DNA from: Paenibacillus dendritiformis
GTDB lineage: Bacteria; Bacillota; Bacilli; Paenibacillales; Paenibacillaceae
Assembly: GCF_945605565.1 (NCBI RefSeq)
Contig: NZ_OX216966.1
Location: forward strand, 62,001 to 126,000
Length of the DNA stretch: 64,000 bases
Direction: 5' to 3'
In this document: positions 8,482 to 17,063 of the stretch, one piece after another
Numbering within the stretch: position 1 is the stretch's first letter
Layout of the letters: each line of letters starts with the position of its first letter
The notes under the pieces: generated by a model
What the model saw: the letters and a program-made list of their open reading frames with translations, nothing else
What the model was told of the DNA's origin: nothing
Databases searched by the model: none
Made by a program: the position numbers and the translations under genes

Positions 8482-9993
8482 TCATCGCTTCTTTTTCGTA
8501 TTGATTGGGTGTATGCGTTCGGCGAGGCTAACTTTCGGCAGTCTGAGGAGGCTGTCTTGCTGTTCCCGCAGATTGAACGGGGAGAACGGAGTCATGTACG
8601 GCACGCCGAACGATCTCAGGCTGCACAAGTGAACCATAATCATCCCGATCCCGATAAAAATGCCATACAACCCCGCCATAGCCGCCAATCCCATCAGCGG
8701 ATACCTCAAAATTCTGACGGCAATTCCCATGCTGTAGGCAGGAAGGGAGAAATTGGAGATCGCGGTTATCGCGACAACAATAACCATCCCTGGCGATACC
8801 AGCCCCGCCTCTACCGCCGCCTGGCCAATCACTAGCGCACCGACAATGGATACGGCCTGCCCGATCGCCCGGGGCATGCGAACGCCTGCCTCCCGCAAAA
8901 TCTCGAATATCGTCTCCATAATCAAGGCTTCGACAAAAGCAGGGAAGGGGATGCCTTCCCGCCCGGCCGCAATACTGATCATGAGCGGAGTGGGGAGCAT
9001 CTCTTGGTGGAATGTCGTAATGGCGATATATAGAGACGGGCCGAGCAGAGCAATAAAGAAGGCTAACATTCTCAGCATTCGAATCAACCCGAAATCGGAG
9101 CGCTGGTAGTAATCTTCGGCAGCCTGGAAGTATTGAATGAACAGAGCAGGCACCAACAGGACGAAGGGCGTTCCGTCGACCAATATCGCTACGCGCCCTT
9201 CCATCAGCCCGGATGCTACCACGTCGGGCCTTTCCGTATTGTACATTGTCGGAAAAGGGGTATATGTCCGATCTTCAATGAGCTCCTCGATCATCCCGCT
9301 TTCCAATATGCCGGCCAGTTCCAGCCTATCCAATCTCCTATGTACTTCTTCCACCACTTGCTCGTCAGCCGTCCCCTTAATGTACATGACGGCTACGCTC
9401 GTCTGTGATAGCGTCCCGATCGTTTTCGTCTGAAGCCAGAGCATCGGATTTTTGATTTTCCGGCGAACGAGCGCCGTGTTGGTTCTCAAATTTTCGGTGA
9501 ACGCATCCCGCGGACCTCTCACGACCGTCTGATCTTCGGGAGTTTGCACCCCGCGATCCTCCCAGCCTGCCGTATCCGCGGCAAGTCCGCGGTCACATCG
9601 ATCAAGCAAAATAATCGTTTCCCCGCTCAACAGGCACCTGAACAGCATGCGGAAATCAGCGACTTCTTCAAGGTGGGATACCGACACCGCATATTCTTTG
9701 AATCTGGTGAACCAATCCGCCTCTGGCGATCGCTCTTGCGCCTCCGAAATCATCTCGCTGCTCGTAACCGCCCTCACGATAAAATCTTGCACTACCGTCG
9801 TATCGGCCAACCCTTCGATGTACAAAATGGCTGTCTTCTGCTCAGACCTTCCTCCCACCCATAGTTCTCTTACGACGAGATCCGTGCTTTCGCCCAGCGT
9901 CTCCTTTATCTTTTGCACATTCTTCTCCAAGGCCGCAGCTAACGGTTCATAATCCAGCGCGGAGTACTCCAAGGTTTCATCCTTCCCGCTCAT
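8482..9993 (-). CDS. Germinant receptor subunit, GerAA family
   Basis: The A subunit of a GerA-type receptor, which responds to amino acids or other germinants at the start of spore outgrowth. 503 residues: a soluble N-terminal part (1-270, with AILYIEGLADTTVVQDFI and VAVMYIKGTADEQVVEEV) and a membrane part with hydrophobic segments from about residue 275 (AILVDGTPFVLLVPALF) to 450 (GLYGIFIGIGMIMVHL). The PSLYIAITTFHQEMLPTPL and PFPAFVEALIME motifs are family hallmarks. AAGGAGG precedes the ATG. It leads the operon; no convincing sigma-G promoter was found, although GAATACT near -10 spacing is suggestive. Confidence 0.95.
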   Translation of the reverse strand: MSGKDETLEYSALDYEPLAAALEKNVQKIKETLGESTDLVVRELWVGGRSEQKTAILYIEGLADTTVVQDFIVRAVTSSEMISEAQERSPEADWFTRFKEYAVSVSHLEEVADFRMLFRCLLSGETIILLDRCDRGLAADTAGWEDRGVQTPEDQTVVRGPRDAFTENLRTNTALVRRKIKNPMLWLQTKTIGTLSQTSVAVMYIKGTADEQVVEEVHRRLDRLELAGILESGMIEELIEDRTYTPFPTMYNTERPDVVASGLMEGRVAILVDGTPFVLLVPALFIQYFQAAEDYYQRSDFGLIRMLRMLAFFIALLGPSLYIAITTFHQEMLPTPLMISIAAGREGIPFPAFVEALIMETIFEILREAGVRMPRAIGQAVSIVGALVIGQAAVEAGLVSPGMVIVVAITAISNFSLPAYSMGIAVRILRYPLMGLAAMAGLYGIFIGIGMIMVHLCSLRSFGVPYMTPFSPFNLREQQDSLLRLPKVSLAERIHPINTKKKR

Positions 9994-10022
9994 GTCCAGC
10001 CTCCTTCCGAGGGATACGGTAT

Positions 10023-10619
10023 TTGGAGTATTCCCGGTTGGGGTATTTTTTACAAACGAAAAACAAGCCCAGCGCTCTTAATGGTCAAGCCCCAATTTTG
10101 TTGACATTGAAAAAAGCCCCTACGCCACAAGCTGCGCCGGTACTCCACCGGTGTCAGGTTGTTCAGCTTTCACTGTATTCTCTCATGATTATAAATATGT
10201 ATATATTACTCTATTCCGTTGTGCCTCCTCCAAAGCTTATAATGGCTTCACAAAAGTACAATAAGATATGTAGAGTATATCGCTCACTCGCTGTGACACG
10301 CTGATGCCTCAACGGTGCAAACGGCTTAAGTATCCTGGACAATTAAGTGTGAGGTGGATAAAGCTAATCAGTTATGGGGATGGTTGATTATACGATCTTG
10401 AGCCTTTCTAATTTGGAAGGAAGAAGATTGCGACAGTGAAATACGACCTTTTATGCTCAAAGTATAGGCAATTAACTGCAAATCTAATTACTCCACAATA
10501 CAAGCGACCTAACTTAGTAATTCAGGTGTTTAGACGATACTTATCCCCCCCTTCTTATCATATTTGCCGAAGGAAAAATAGAAACCTACATTCGCGTTGA
10601 TGTCCCAATATCATTATCG
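10023..10619. other. Gene-poor stretch with IS remnant
   Basis: No intact gene is seen. The left part (about 10082-10212) holds an insertion-sequence remnant. The remainder (10300-10619) is AT-rich with no recognised feature. Confidence 0.6.
10082..10212 (-). mobile_element. IS3-family insertion sequence remnant (transposase C-terminus)
   Basis: The minus strand translates as YIHIYNHERIQ, a stop (TGA, 10172-10170), then KLNNLTPVEYRRSL. This is the conserved C-terminus of IS3/IS150-type OrfB transposases, where a Trp codon usually stands in place of the stop. A further stop lies just upstream, and the rest of the element is missing. The downstream TTGTTGACAT.. / TGGTCAAGCCCCA stretch looks like an old IS end. 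Dead element. Confidence 0.75.
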
Positions 10620-10647
10620 TTGACACTCCTGCCAAATCATGTATCAT
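10620..10647 (+). promoter_or_regulatory. Promoter of the methyltransferase gene
   Basis: TTGACA (10620-10625), a 16-nt spacer and TATCAT (10642-10647), followed closely by AAAGGAGGGAGG and the ATG at 10670. Confidence 0.7.
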
Positions 10648-10669
10648 AATGTAAAGGAGGGAGGCTCCT

Positions 10670-11572
10670 ATGGATAAAATCGCCATATTGAACCGAGTAA
10701 AGGAGATCTACCAGAACAATGGTAATATCATTAATTATTTAAAAGGTCTGGATGGTAGAACATTCAATACATTAGAAGACATTCTAATCAGTTATGATTT
10801 TCAGGCAGGGACTTACACAAATGCTTATAAAAACAACGATTTATTCAGAGAGTCAAGAGGGAAACTATGTGATGAGCTCACTTCAGTAATAGAGAAGCTA
10901 GGTCAATTTAATAGTATACTTGAAGCTGGGGTAGGAGAAGCTACTTCTCTTGCGCTTATTATCTCTAATTTATCAAAATGTCCTGTATCTATCTACGGCT
11001 TTGATGTTTCTTGGTCGCGAATAAAATATGCAAGAGAGTTTCTTATCGAAATGGGCATTGATTCAACTCAGCTTTTTGTAGGAGACCTTTTCAACACTCC
11101 TATCGCCAACGATTCGATAGATATCGTCTATACAGTACATGCTGTCGAACCTAATGGAGGCCGAGAAGAAGAGGCACTAAAAGAATTGTACCGGATAACC
11201 AGAAAGTTTCTCATTCTTGTTGAACCATCCTATCACTTTGCAGATGAAGAGGCTAGGAAAAGAATGAGGTCTCATGGATATGTTACCCGTCTCTATGAGA
11301 AAGCAATTGAACTGGGGTATGAGGTGATCGAGCACAGGTTGACTACAGTACATATGAACCCTGCCAACCCCTCAAGCCTAATCGTAATTAAGAAAAATGG
11401 AGATAATGTTGAACGCACCCCGTTGTGCTGTCCAAATACAAAATCAAGTCTCATTGAAGGAGACGGCTGCTACTACTCTCCGGACAGTTTTCTTGCTTAC
11501 CCGGTGATCGATCGGATCCCCTGTCTTCTTCCCCAAAACGCAATCGTCGCCACCAAGTACTTAAACCCTTGA
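10670..11572 (+). CDS. Class I SAM-dependent methyltransferase with Trm112-like C-terminal domain
   Basis: 300 residues. The Rossmann methyltransferase core lies at about 80-190: motif I ILEAGVGEATSLAL, acidic FDVSWSRIKYA, motif for the substrate side FNTPIANDSIDIVYTVHAVE. The C-terminal 50 residues (TPLCCPNTKSSLIEGDGCYYS then AYPVIDRIPCLLP) resemble the small Trm112/UPF0434 zinc-ribbon-like domain, with CxxC reduced to CC. The substrate is not known. It is the only clear plus-strand gene in the window, with its own promoter and terminator. It sits just past the distal end of the glycosylation island, so it may methylate a glycan precursor, but the context is only suggestive. Codon use is AT-richer than in the germination genes, in keeping with acquired DNA. 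Confidence 0.85.
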   Translation: MDKIAILNRVKEIYQNNGNIINYLKGLDGRTFNTLEDILISYDFQAGTYTNAYKNNDLFRESRGKLCDELTSVIEKLGQFNSILEAGVGEATSLALIISNLSKCPVSIYGFDVSWSRIKYAREFLIEMGIDSTQLFVGDLFNTPIANDSIDIVYTVHAVEPNGGREEEALKELYRITRKFLILVEPSYHFADEEARKRMRSHGYVTRLYEKAIELGYEVIEHRLTTVHMNPANPSSLIVIKKNGDNVERTPLCCPNTKSSLIEGDGCYYSPDSFLAYPVIDRIPCLLPQNAIVATKYLNP

Positions 11573-11597
11573 CCCGAAAAATCGGGTCTCTTTTTTT
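11571..11597 (+). terminator. Terminator of methyltransferase gene
   Basis: GACCCGA, AAAA loop, TCGGGTC, then CTTTTTTT, directly at the stop codon. Confidence 0.9.
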
Positions 11598-11628
11598 GCC
11601 GATTTTCTGATTCAAGCCGCCGGTAATG

Positions 11629-11656
11629 AAAAACCCCGGCTGTATCTGCCGGGGTT
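11629..11656 (-). terminator. cspA-family gene terminator
   Basis: On the minus strand, AACCCCGGC, a 7-nt loop, GCCGGGGTT and TTTC, 50 nt after the stop. Confidence 0.85.
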
Positions 11657-11704
11657 GCGTCTAGCTAATCGGAATCATATATAATTCGACTCACGTCGGT
11701 ATAA

Positions 11705-11902
11705 TTACAGTTTGATTACGTTAGCTGCTTGTGGACCGCGTGCGCCTTCCACGATATCGAACTCAACTTCTTGACCTTCTTCCAGAGTCTTGAAGCCATC
11801 CGCTTGGATAGCGGAGAAGTGAACGAATACGTCGTTGCCTTCTGCAGTCTCGATAAAGCCATAGCCTTTCTCAGCGTTAAACCATTTTACTTTACCTTGC
11901 AT
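11705..11902 (-). CDS. Cold-shock protein, CspA family
   Basis: A 65-residue single cold-shock domain that binds single-stranded RNA/DNA and acts as an RNA chaperone. RNP1 (KGYGFIET, residues 13-20) and RNP2 (VFVHFSAI, about 26-33) are intact, and the length is typical of CspB/CspC/CspD. A strong promoter lies 58 nt upstream of the ATG, and a terminator follows. It is therefore an independent unit that separates the glycosylation island from the methyltransferase. Confidence 0.97.
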   Translation of the reverse strand: MQGKVKWFNAEKGYGFIETAEGNDVFVHFSAIQADGFKTLEEGQEVEFDIVEGARGPQAANVIKL

Positions 11903-11959
11903 GTCGATAACATTCCCTTCATCTTCAAATGCCGTGAAGATTTGTCCTTCACAATTCCG

Positions 11960-11988
11960 ACTATATCACTGGCTGGAAGCGTTGTCAA
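11960..11988 (-). promoter_or_regulatory. Cold-shock gene promoter
   Basis: Minus-strand TTGACA (11988-11983), exactly 17 nt, then TATAGT (11965-11960). Near-consensus sigma-A; the leader is about 50 nt. Confidence 0.85.
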
Positions 11989-12030
11989 CGAAAATAAAAC
12001 ATAAAAACTTTAAGGCCCGTCTCAATACCA

Positions 12031-13206
12031 TTATTTCACAAACTGCTCATATACCTTTTTAACAGCAGAAATGACTTGAGTACCATCTCCGTCGCTCATT
12101 TTAGGAAAGATCGGTATGGACATGGCCGTTTGGTAATATGCTTCCGCATAAGGACACAGCACCATGTCGTAGCCAAGCTTCTGATAGTACGGCTGCTTAT
12201 ACACTGGAATATAGTGAACGTTTACTCCGATACCTTCTTGACGTAATGCTTCAAATATCTCTCGGCGACCCGCTGTAAAATATTCAGGAAGCCACCGCAG
12301 AACATAAAGATGCCAGCTGGACGCCGTTCCATCATATTGTTCAGGAATGACGATGCCTTGCAATTCCTTAAATGCTTCATTGTACATCGATGCAATTTCT
12401 CTGCGCCGCATAACGAACTTGTCCAGCTTACGCAATTGAGAAAGACCAAGAGCGGCCTGCATATCGGTCATTCGGTAGTTATAACCAAGTTCATGCATCT
12501 CATAGTACCAAGGCCCATCATTACGTGTCCATTCCTCTGCATTTCGAGTCATGCCGTGATTGCGGAAAAGCACAAGTTTTCGATAAAGGGCTTCGTTACT
12601 AGTTGTAATAACTCCACCTTCGCCCGTCGTAATATGCTTTACGGGATGGAAGCTGAACATCGTCATATCTGCCCATGAACCCACTTTTTTCCCCTTATAC
12701 TCAGCACCTAACGAATGTGCGGCATCATGAATAACAATCAGTCCAAGACGATGTGCAATATCCATGATTCGATCGATTGCAACAGGTTGTCCTGAGAAAT
12801 CAACGGGGATAATGGCTTTGGTCCGAGATGTTATTTTTCTTTCTATATCATCTGGATTTATATTATAGGTCCGCTTATCAATATCGGCGAAAACGGGCGT
12901 TCCGCCTTGGTACAATACGCAGTTCGAGCTGGCCAGAAAGGTTATCGGGGTTGTGATTACTTCATCCCCTGAACCTATCTCCGCTGCGAAGCAGGCAGCA
13001 TGAAGTGCGGCTGTGCCATTTGAAAAAGCAACAGCATACTTCTCACCTACATAATCCGCGATACTTGCTTCAAAATCTGTAATAGCTGGTCCTTGGGTAA
13101 TAAAAGGGCTTCTTAGCGTTTGGACTACTGCCTCAATATCTTCTTCGTCAATCCATTGTTGTCCGTATGGGATAAAACGCTGATTACTTTCTTTTATGTC
13201 ACCCAA
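12031..13206 (-). CDS. pseC: UDP-sugar aminotransferase, PseC-type (DegT/DnrJ/EryC1 family)
   Basis: A PLP enzyme that aminates C4 of the 4-keto-6-deoxy UDP-sugar made by PseB, giving the 4-amino altrosamine intermediate of pseudaminic acid. 391 residues. The PLP lysine is Lys190 in FSFHPVKHITTGEGG, which is the signature form of PseC. Also visible are the phosphate-binding FSNGTAALHAA and the aspartate in VIHDAAHS. It is the last gene of the co-directional island and lies 31 nt after the SDR gene. Spore-coat SpsC-type enzymes are close relatives, so pseudaminate versus another nonulosonate or amino sugar is inferred from the neighbours pseG and pseI. Confidence 0.88.
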   Translation of the reverse strand: MGDIKESNQRFIPYGQQWIDEEDIEAVVQTLRSPFITQGPAITDFEASIADYVGEKYAVAFSNGTAALHAACFAAEIGSGDEVITTPITFLASSNCVLYQGGTPVFADIDKRTYNINPDDIERKITSRTKAIIPVDFSGQPVAIDRIMDIAHRLGLIVIHDAAHSLGAEYKGKKVGSWADMTMFSFHPVKHITTGEGGVITTSNEALYRKLVLFRNHGMTRNAEEWTRNDGPWYYEMHELGYNYRMTDMQAALGLSQLRKLDKFVMRRREIASMYNEAFKELQGIVIPEQYDGTASSWHLYVLRWLPEYFTAGRREIFEALRQEGIGVNVHYIPVYKQPYYQKLGYDMVLCPYAEAYYQTAMSIPIFPKMSDGDGTQVISAVKKVYEQFVK

Positions 13207-13237
13207 ATTTGTACACCGCCTTTGTACAGCCCCTGAG

Positions 13238-14203
13238 TCATATCATATTCGTGGAGCGAATCCATTCTTCGGTTAAACGAATGCCTTCCTCTAACGTAAT
13301 TTTTGGCCTCCACCCAAGCAATTGAGCCGCTTTATCTGAGTTGCATAGCAATTTTAAAATTTCGCTTTGCGGATGGATATGTTCAATATGCTGTATTTGT
13401 TCCGGTTTACCGGAAATCAGCAATGCTAATTCATTTATCGATATATCTCGACCTAGGCCCGCATTGACCACTTCTCCATTTACTTTGTCACTGTACCCGG
13501 CCTGAACAACAAAACGCGCACAATCGGAAACATAGAGAAGGTCACGAGTTTGGGTGCCATCGCCATAAATATAAAGCGGATTTCCATTTAATTTTTGCTT
13601 AATGAAGATAGCTACGACTCCACCCTCTCCGCCTGTCTTCTGATACGGTCCATATGTATTGAACGGTCGAACCACAACAACAGGCAGCCCATATGCGTAA
13701 TAATAAGACAAGACCATATTTTCAGCGGCGATTTTCGCACCGGCATAAGGTGAGGCCGGTTTTAGAGGGTGGAGTTCGGTAATGCCCTGTTCATCCGTGC
13801 AGCGATCATATACCATACAGGTGCTCATGAATACTATTTTCGTCTTATGTTTTCGGCACTGCTCCATAATATAGAATGTCCCTACGGTATCATTATCAAA
13901 GGTCGTTTTTGGATCATCTATAGAATCCTGTACATTAATCGATGCCCCTAAATGATAGCACAGTTCAAAGTGATGCTCATCGAATAAGCTGGCCAACAGT
14001 GCCTGGTCTAGTATCGTTCCTTTAATAAATTGCATAAACCGGGGATGGTCACGAAGTTCAGCAATGTTCTCTTCACGACCGTTAGAAAGATCATCCAATA
14101 TCCAGACGTGATGACCATCTTCTAATAGTTGTTTCCCTACCCATCGACCTATAAATCCTGCGCCTCCGGTAAGTAAGATGTTCATATGATTCTCCTTTTT
14201 CAA
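13238..14203 (-). CDS. NAD-dependent epimerase/dehydratase, extended SDR family
   Basis: 321 residues. The Rossmann dinucleotide site is ILLTGGAGFIGRWVG (about residues 9-23), followed by ILDDLSNGREEN. The catalytic region is MSTCMVYD with SPYAGAKIAAENM, an YxxxK pair in the form YAGAK. This is the shape of UDP-glucose 4-epimerase-like and nucleotide-sugar dehydratase enzymes. The substrate is not determined. Position between pseI and pseC in a nonulosonate cluster suggests it makes or epimerises a nucleotide sugar of the same glycan. The ATG at 14203 or the one at 14185 (MNILLTGG) may be used. Confidence 0.8.
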   Translation of the reverse strand: MKKENHMNILLTGGAGFIGRWVGKQLLEDGHHVWILDDLSNGREENIAELRDHPRFMQFIKGTILDQALLASLFDEHHFELCYHLGASINVQDSIDDPKTTFDNDTVGTFYIMEQCRKHKTKIVFMSTCMVYDRCTDEQGITELHPLKPASPYAGAKIAAENMVLSYYYAYGLPVVVVRPFNTYGPYQKTGGEGGVVAIFIKQKLNGNPLYIYGDGTQTRDLLYVSDCARFVVQAGYSDKVNGEVVNAGLGRDISINELALLISGKPEQIQHIEHIHPQSEILKLLCNSDKAAQLLGWRPKITLEEGIRLTEEWIRSTNMI

Positions 14204-14221
14204 GTACAGTAATCTTGGATG

Positions 14222-15268
14222 CTATAAAAGATCCCAATGAACAGGCGTCCCCTTTTTGACATCTGACTTTACTTTTCGTCCGATGAAGAGATCCGCATAC
14301 TTTATGGGCAAGCCTGATCCTGGCCGTATAGCACGGATATGCTCTTCTTTAATGACCTCGCCAGCCTTCAAGTCTTTTGCAATATAAAGGGTGCGCCGAT
14401 GCTTAAGCGATGGTTTTTCCGCATCGGTAGGACCATACTTAACTTGTCCGAGACTCAGCCATACTCGCTCACTCTCTTCGACTAACTGCTTCATCTCGGC
14501 AGGTTCCATCGAGAAGGCGGAATCGACCCCGCCATCAGCGCGGGATAGAGTAAAATGCTTCTCAATGACTACAGCGCCTAGAGCAACTGCTGCAACGGAA
14601 ACTCCGATACCCATTGTATGATCGGATAGCCCCACGTGACATTGGAATAATTGCTCCATATGCGGTAATGTCATTAGATTTGTATTTTCCGGAGAAGCCG
14701 GGTATGTGCTTGTACACTTTAATAACACCAGTTGTTCGCATCCCGCTTCTCGTGCTACACATACCGACTCATCCAATTCAGCTGCAGTCGCCATGCCGGT
14801 GGACATTATAATCGGCTTCCTTGTTTGTGCCACCTTGCGAATCAGACGGTGATCCGTGTTTTCGAAAGATGCAATCTTGTACGCGGGGACATCAAGTGTT
14901 TCCAAAAAATCGACTGCCGTATTATCGAAGGGAGAACTAAAAGCAATCAGCCCCAGTTCCTTACAGCGGTCAAAAATCGGTTTATGCCATTCCCACGGGG
15001 TGTAAGCTTCCTGATAGAGCTTATAGAGCGAACTGCCTTTCCATAAACTTTTCGGATCGTCAATATAAAAGTCTCCATCGTGGATATCCAGCGTCATCGT
15101 ATCGGCTGTGTAGGTTTGCAGCTTAACAGCATCCACGCCAGCCTTCGCCGCTTCCTCCACGATTTGCAGCGCTCGTTCCAATGAATGGTTATGATTGCCT
15201 GACATTTCGGCAATAATGAAGGGCTTATGGTTTTTGCCGACGGATCTGCCTTGAATTAAAGTTTCCAC
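14222..15268 (-). CDS. pseI: Nonulosonic acid synthase, PseI/NeuB family
   Basis: Condenses a 6-carbon amino sugar with phosphoenolpyruvate to give a nine-carbon nonulosonic acid. 348 residues: a TIM-barrel NeuB domain (1-280, with FIIAEMSGNHNHSLERA, DAVKLQTYTADTMTLD, MSTGMATAAEL and GLSDHTMGIG) and a C-terminal SAF/antifreeze-like domain (about 290-348, with RRTLYIAKDLKAGEVI and RPGSGLPIK). The MSGNHN and QTYTADTMTLD forms are typical of the pseudaminic acid synthases rather than sialic acid NeuB. It overlaps pseG by one base, so the two are coupled. Confidence 0.92.
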   Translation of the reverse strand: METLIQGRSVGKNHKPFIIAEMSGNHNHSLERALQIVEEAAKAGVDAVKLQTYTADTMTLDIHDGDFYIDDPKSLWKGSSLYKLYQEAYTPWEWHKPIFDRCKELGLIAFSSPFDNTAVDFLETLDVPAYKIASFENTDHRLIRKVAQTRKPIIMSTGMATAAELDESVCVAREAGCEQLVLLKCTSTYPASPENTNLMTLPHMEQLFQCHVGLSDHTMGIGVSVAAVALGAVVIEKHFTLSRADGGVDSAFSMEPAEMKQLVEESERVWLSLGQVKYGPTDAEKPSLKHRRTLYIAKDLKAGEVIKEEHIRAIRPGSGLPIKYADLFIGRKVKSDVKKGTPVHWDLL

Positions 15269-16323
15269 TACGATGTGCCTCCTTCAAAAATTGCGTCTAT
15301 CATAGGATTAACCTTGCAGATAACAGCAGATTCCATTAGGTCGATAATTCTACGACTCATCTTCTCAACATGCTCTGGATGTTGTTGCAAAGAAGTTATC
15401 AGTCTGCCCAATTCGTCTAGGTTGACGTCATTGTGCCATCCCATATTCCATGCTAGTCCCGCTTTCTCTAGTGCAAATGCCGTTTCTAATTGATTATCGG
15501 CCACAATAATATGTATAGACGGTAGACCTAGAATACATCTCTCCCATGTTGATATTCCTGGTGAACCAATACAAATATCCGATTCGAGGATGAGTTCGGA
15601 CATGTTTTGCGCATTTAAGTGCACGCTTATGTTCTTTAGTTGACGGCACTGGTCTTCAATTTCTTTAGCCCGAGCATTCGCTCCACCTATAACAATACTA
15701 TAATGCAATTTCGGTAAAATTCCTTTTCTTATAGCCCGAACGATTTTCATCGTTTCTCCTGTCGGATCGCTACCGCCAAAAGAAACCAGAGCAGAGTCTA
15801 CCTTGTTTCGAGGCTGCACTTTCTCTATATTGGTATAGAATTCCTGGCGTAGTAATGCATTTTTTGGTCCAAGGAAGAGTTGGCATTCTGGTGGAACTAA
15901 TTTGTTATAACGCCCTTCCATATTTTCAACGAAGTTTTGATCGAGCAAAAAATCACAATCATGTCTTCGATTAGCTAGATCATCAATGACGGCGATATGT
16001 TTTACATACGGGCGGATACATCTCTCCCAAACATAATCCAATTCATATTGATCAATAATGAGCAGGTCAATGACAGCCTCAAAGGAATGGAGGATTTGTA
16101 TTACTGCATCAGCATCCTCCAGAAGAATAAACTTGTCCCGCAGGATACGTATTTTATGACCGTGTTTTTTAATCTGTACATATATCGCTTGGGGAAGAGG
16201 CCTGCTTATAAATGTGGTGGATGCTCCCCTTTGTTTTAACATATCAGCCAGTGTCAGACAGCGCATGATATGTCCGAGCCCAATTTGCTCGGATGCATCC
16301 ACTCTAATAACTACTTCGAACAT
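15268..16323 (-). CDS. pseG: UDP-2,4-diacetamido-trideoxy-altropyranose hydrolase, PseG family
   Basis: Removes UDP from the diacetamido sugar to release the substrate of PseI. 351 residues with GT-B-like fold. The N-terminal GLGHIMRCLTLAD (from residue 15) contains the catalytic His18 equivalent, and VSFGGSDPTGETMKIV and GSPGISTWERCILGLPSI form the UDP-binding half. No GNAT acetyltransferase domain is fused at the C-terminus; the protein ends after the PseG fold, as expected for a stand-alone enzyme. It stands between the cytidylyltransferase and pseI genes. Confidence 0.9.
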   Translation of the reverse strand: MFEVVIRVDASEQIGLGHIMRCLTLADMLKQRGASTTFISRPLPQAIYVQIKKHGHKIRILRDKFILLEDADAVIQILHSFEAVIDLLIIDQYELDYVWERCIRPYVKHIAVIDDLANRRHDCDFLLDQNFVENMEGRYNKLVPPECQLFLGPKNALLRQEFYTNIEKVQPRNKVDSALVSFGGSDPTGETMKIVRAIRKGILPKLHYSIVIGGANARAKEIEDQCRQLKNISVHLNAQNMSELILESDICIGSPGISTWERCILGLPSIHIIVADNQLETAFALEKAGLAWNMGWHNDVNLDELGRLITSLQQHPEHVEKMSRRIIDLMESAVICKVNPMIDAIFEGGTS

Positions 16324-16337
16324 AGGTTTTCCACCTT

Positions 16338-17063
16338 TTATTCTACAGGCTTTTGCTCAATATGAGCATTTAACTCGGCTATTTCCGAATGATTATTTAA
16401 ATAAGACACTACTTCCGATGAGGAAATTCCTACGTTCCCGTCAAAATGATGCGCCACAGCTTGACATAAAGCATAATCCTCTTCGGTATCCAATGTAATC
16501 CTCAGAGCCGGATTACATCGATTTACAGGCGCCCAATATGTTGTTGCCTCAAACTCCTGAGGGAACTCATACGCATAATAAGTGACATGCTCCCGGTGTC
16601 TCGGCTCATGTCCTTGTTTGTGCATATACTCTAATACTGGGAACGATACCATTTCTACTACCAAGCCACGCGGAAGTTGACCTTGTACGAGCACAATATC
16701 TCCTGGCTCTTGTTTCATTGTGTGAGCAATCTCCGAAGCCATTTCATAATCAACGAATGGACAATCCGCAGTTACACGTATAACATAATCAGGTGAATAT
16801 AAGGAGGCACATTCGTAATATCGGGCTAACACATCATTTTCAGATCCACGGAAACAGGATACATTTTTGGCCTTGCACCAGTCGGCAATTCTGTCGTCTC
16901 CTCGCAACGTAGAGGTAGCGACGATAACTTCGTCTACACCGGCTACCATTTTGCAACGCTCTACTACATAGTGCAATACTGGATATCCTCCAAGATCCAT
17001 TAACACTTTCCCTGGAAGGCGTGACGAGCCCATGCGGGCTTGAATGATGATGATGGTTTTCAT
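16338..17063 (-). CDS. spsF: SpsF-type cytidylyltransferase (probable CMP-nonulosonate activation)
   Basis: 241 residues with the nucleotidyltransferase signature IIIQARMGSSRLPGKVLMDL (from residue 4) and TADCPFVDYEMA. This is the SpsF branch of the CMP-KDO/NeuA family, not the LARGGSKRIP branch of Campylobacter PseF. In cell-surface polysaccharide loci it pairs with PseG/SpsG and PseI/SpsE proteins, as here, so activation of the nonulosonic acid with CTP is the likely role. It overlaps the GT2 gene by 4 nt (ATGA-type coupling). Confidence 0.82.
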   Translation of the reverse strand: MKTIIIIQARMGSSRLPGKVLMDLGGYPVLHYVVERCKMVAGVDEVIVATSTLRGDDRIADWCKAKNVSCFRGSENDVLARYYECASLYSPDYVIRVTADCPFVDYEMASEIAHTMKQEPGDIVLVQGQLPRGLVVEMVSFPVLEYMHKQGHEPRHREHVTYYAYEFPQEFEATTYWAPVNRCNPALRITLDTEEDYALCQAVAHHFDGNVGISSSEVVSYLNNHSEIAELNAHIEQKPVE

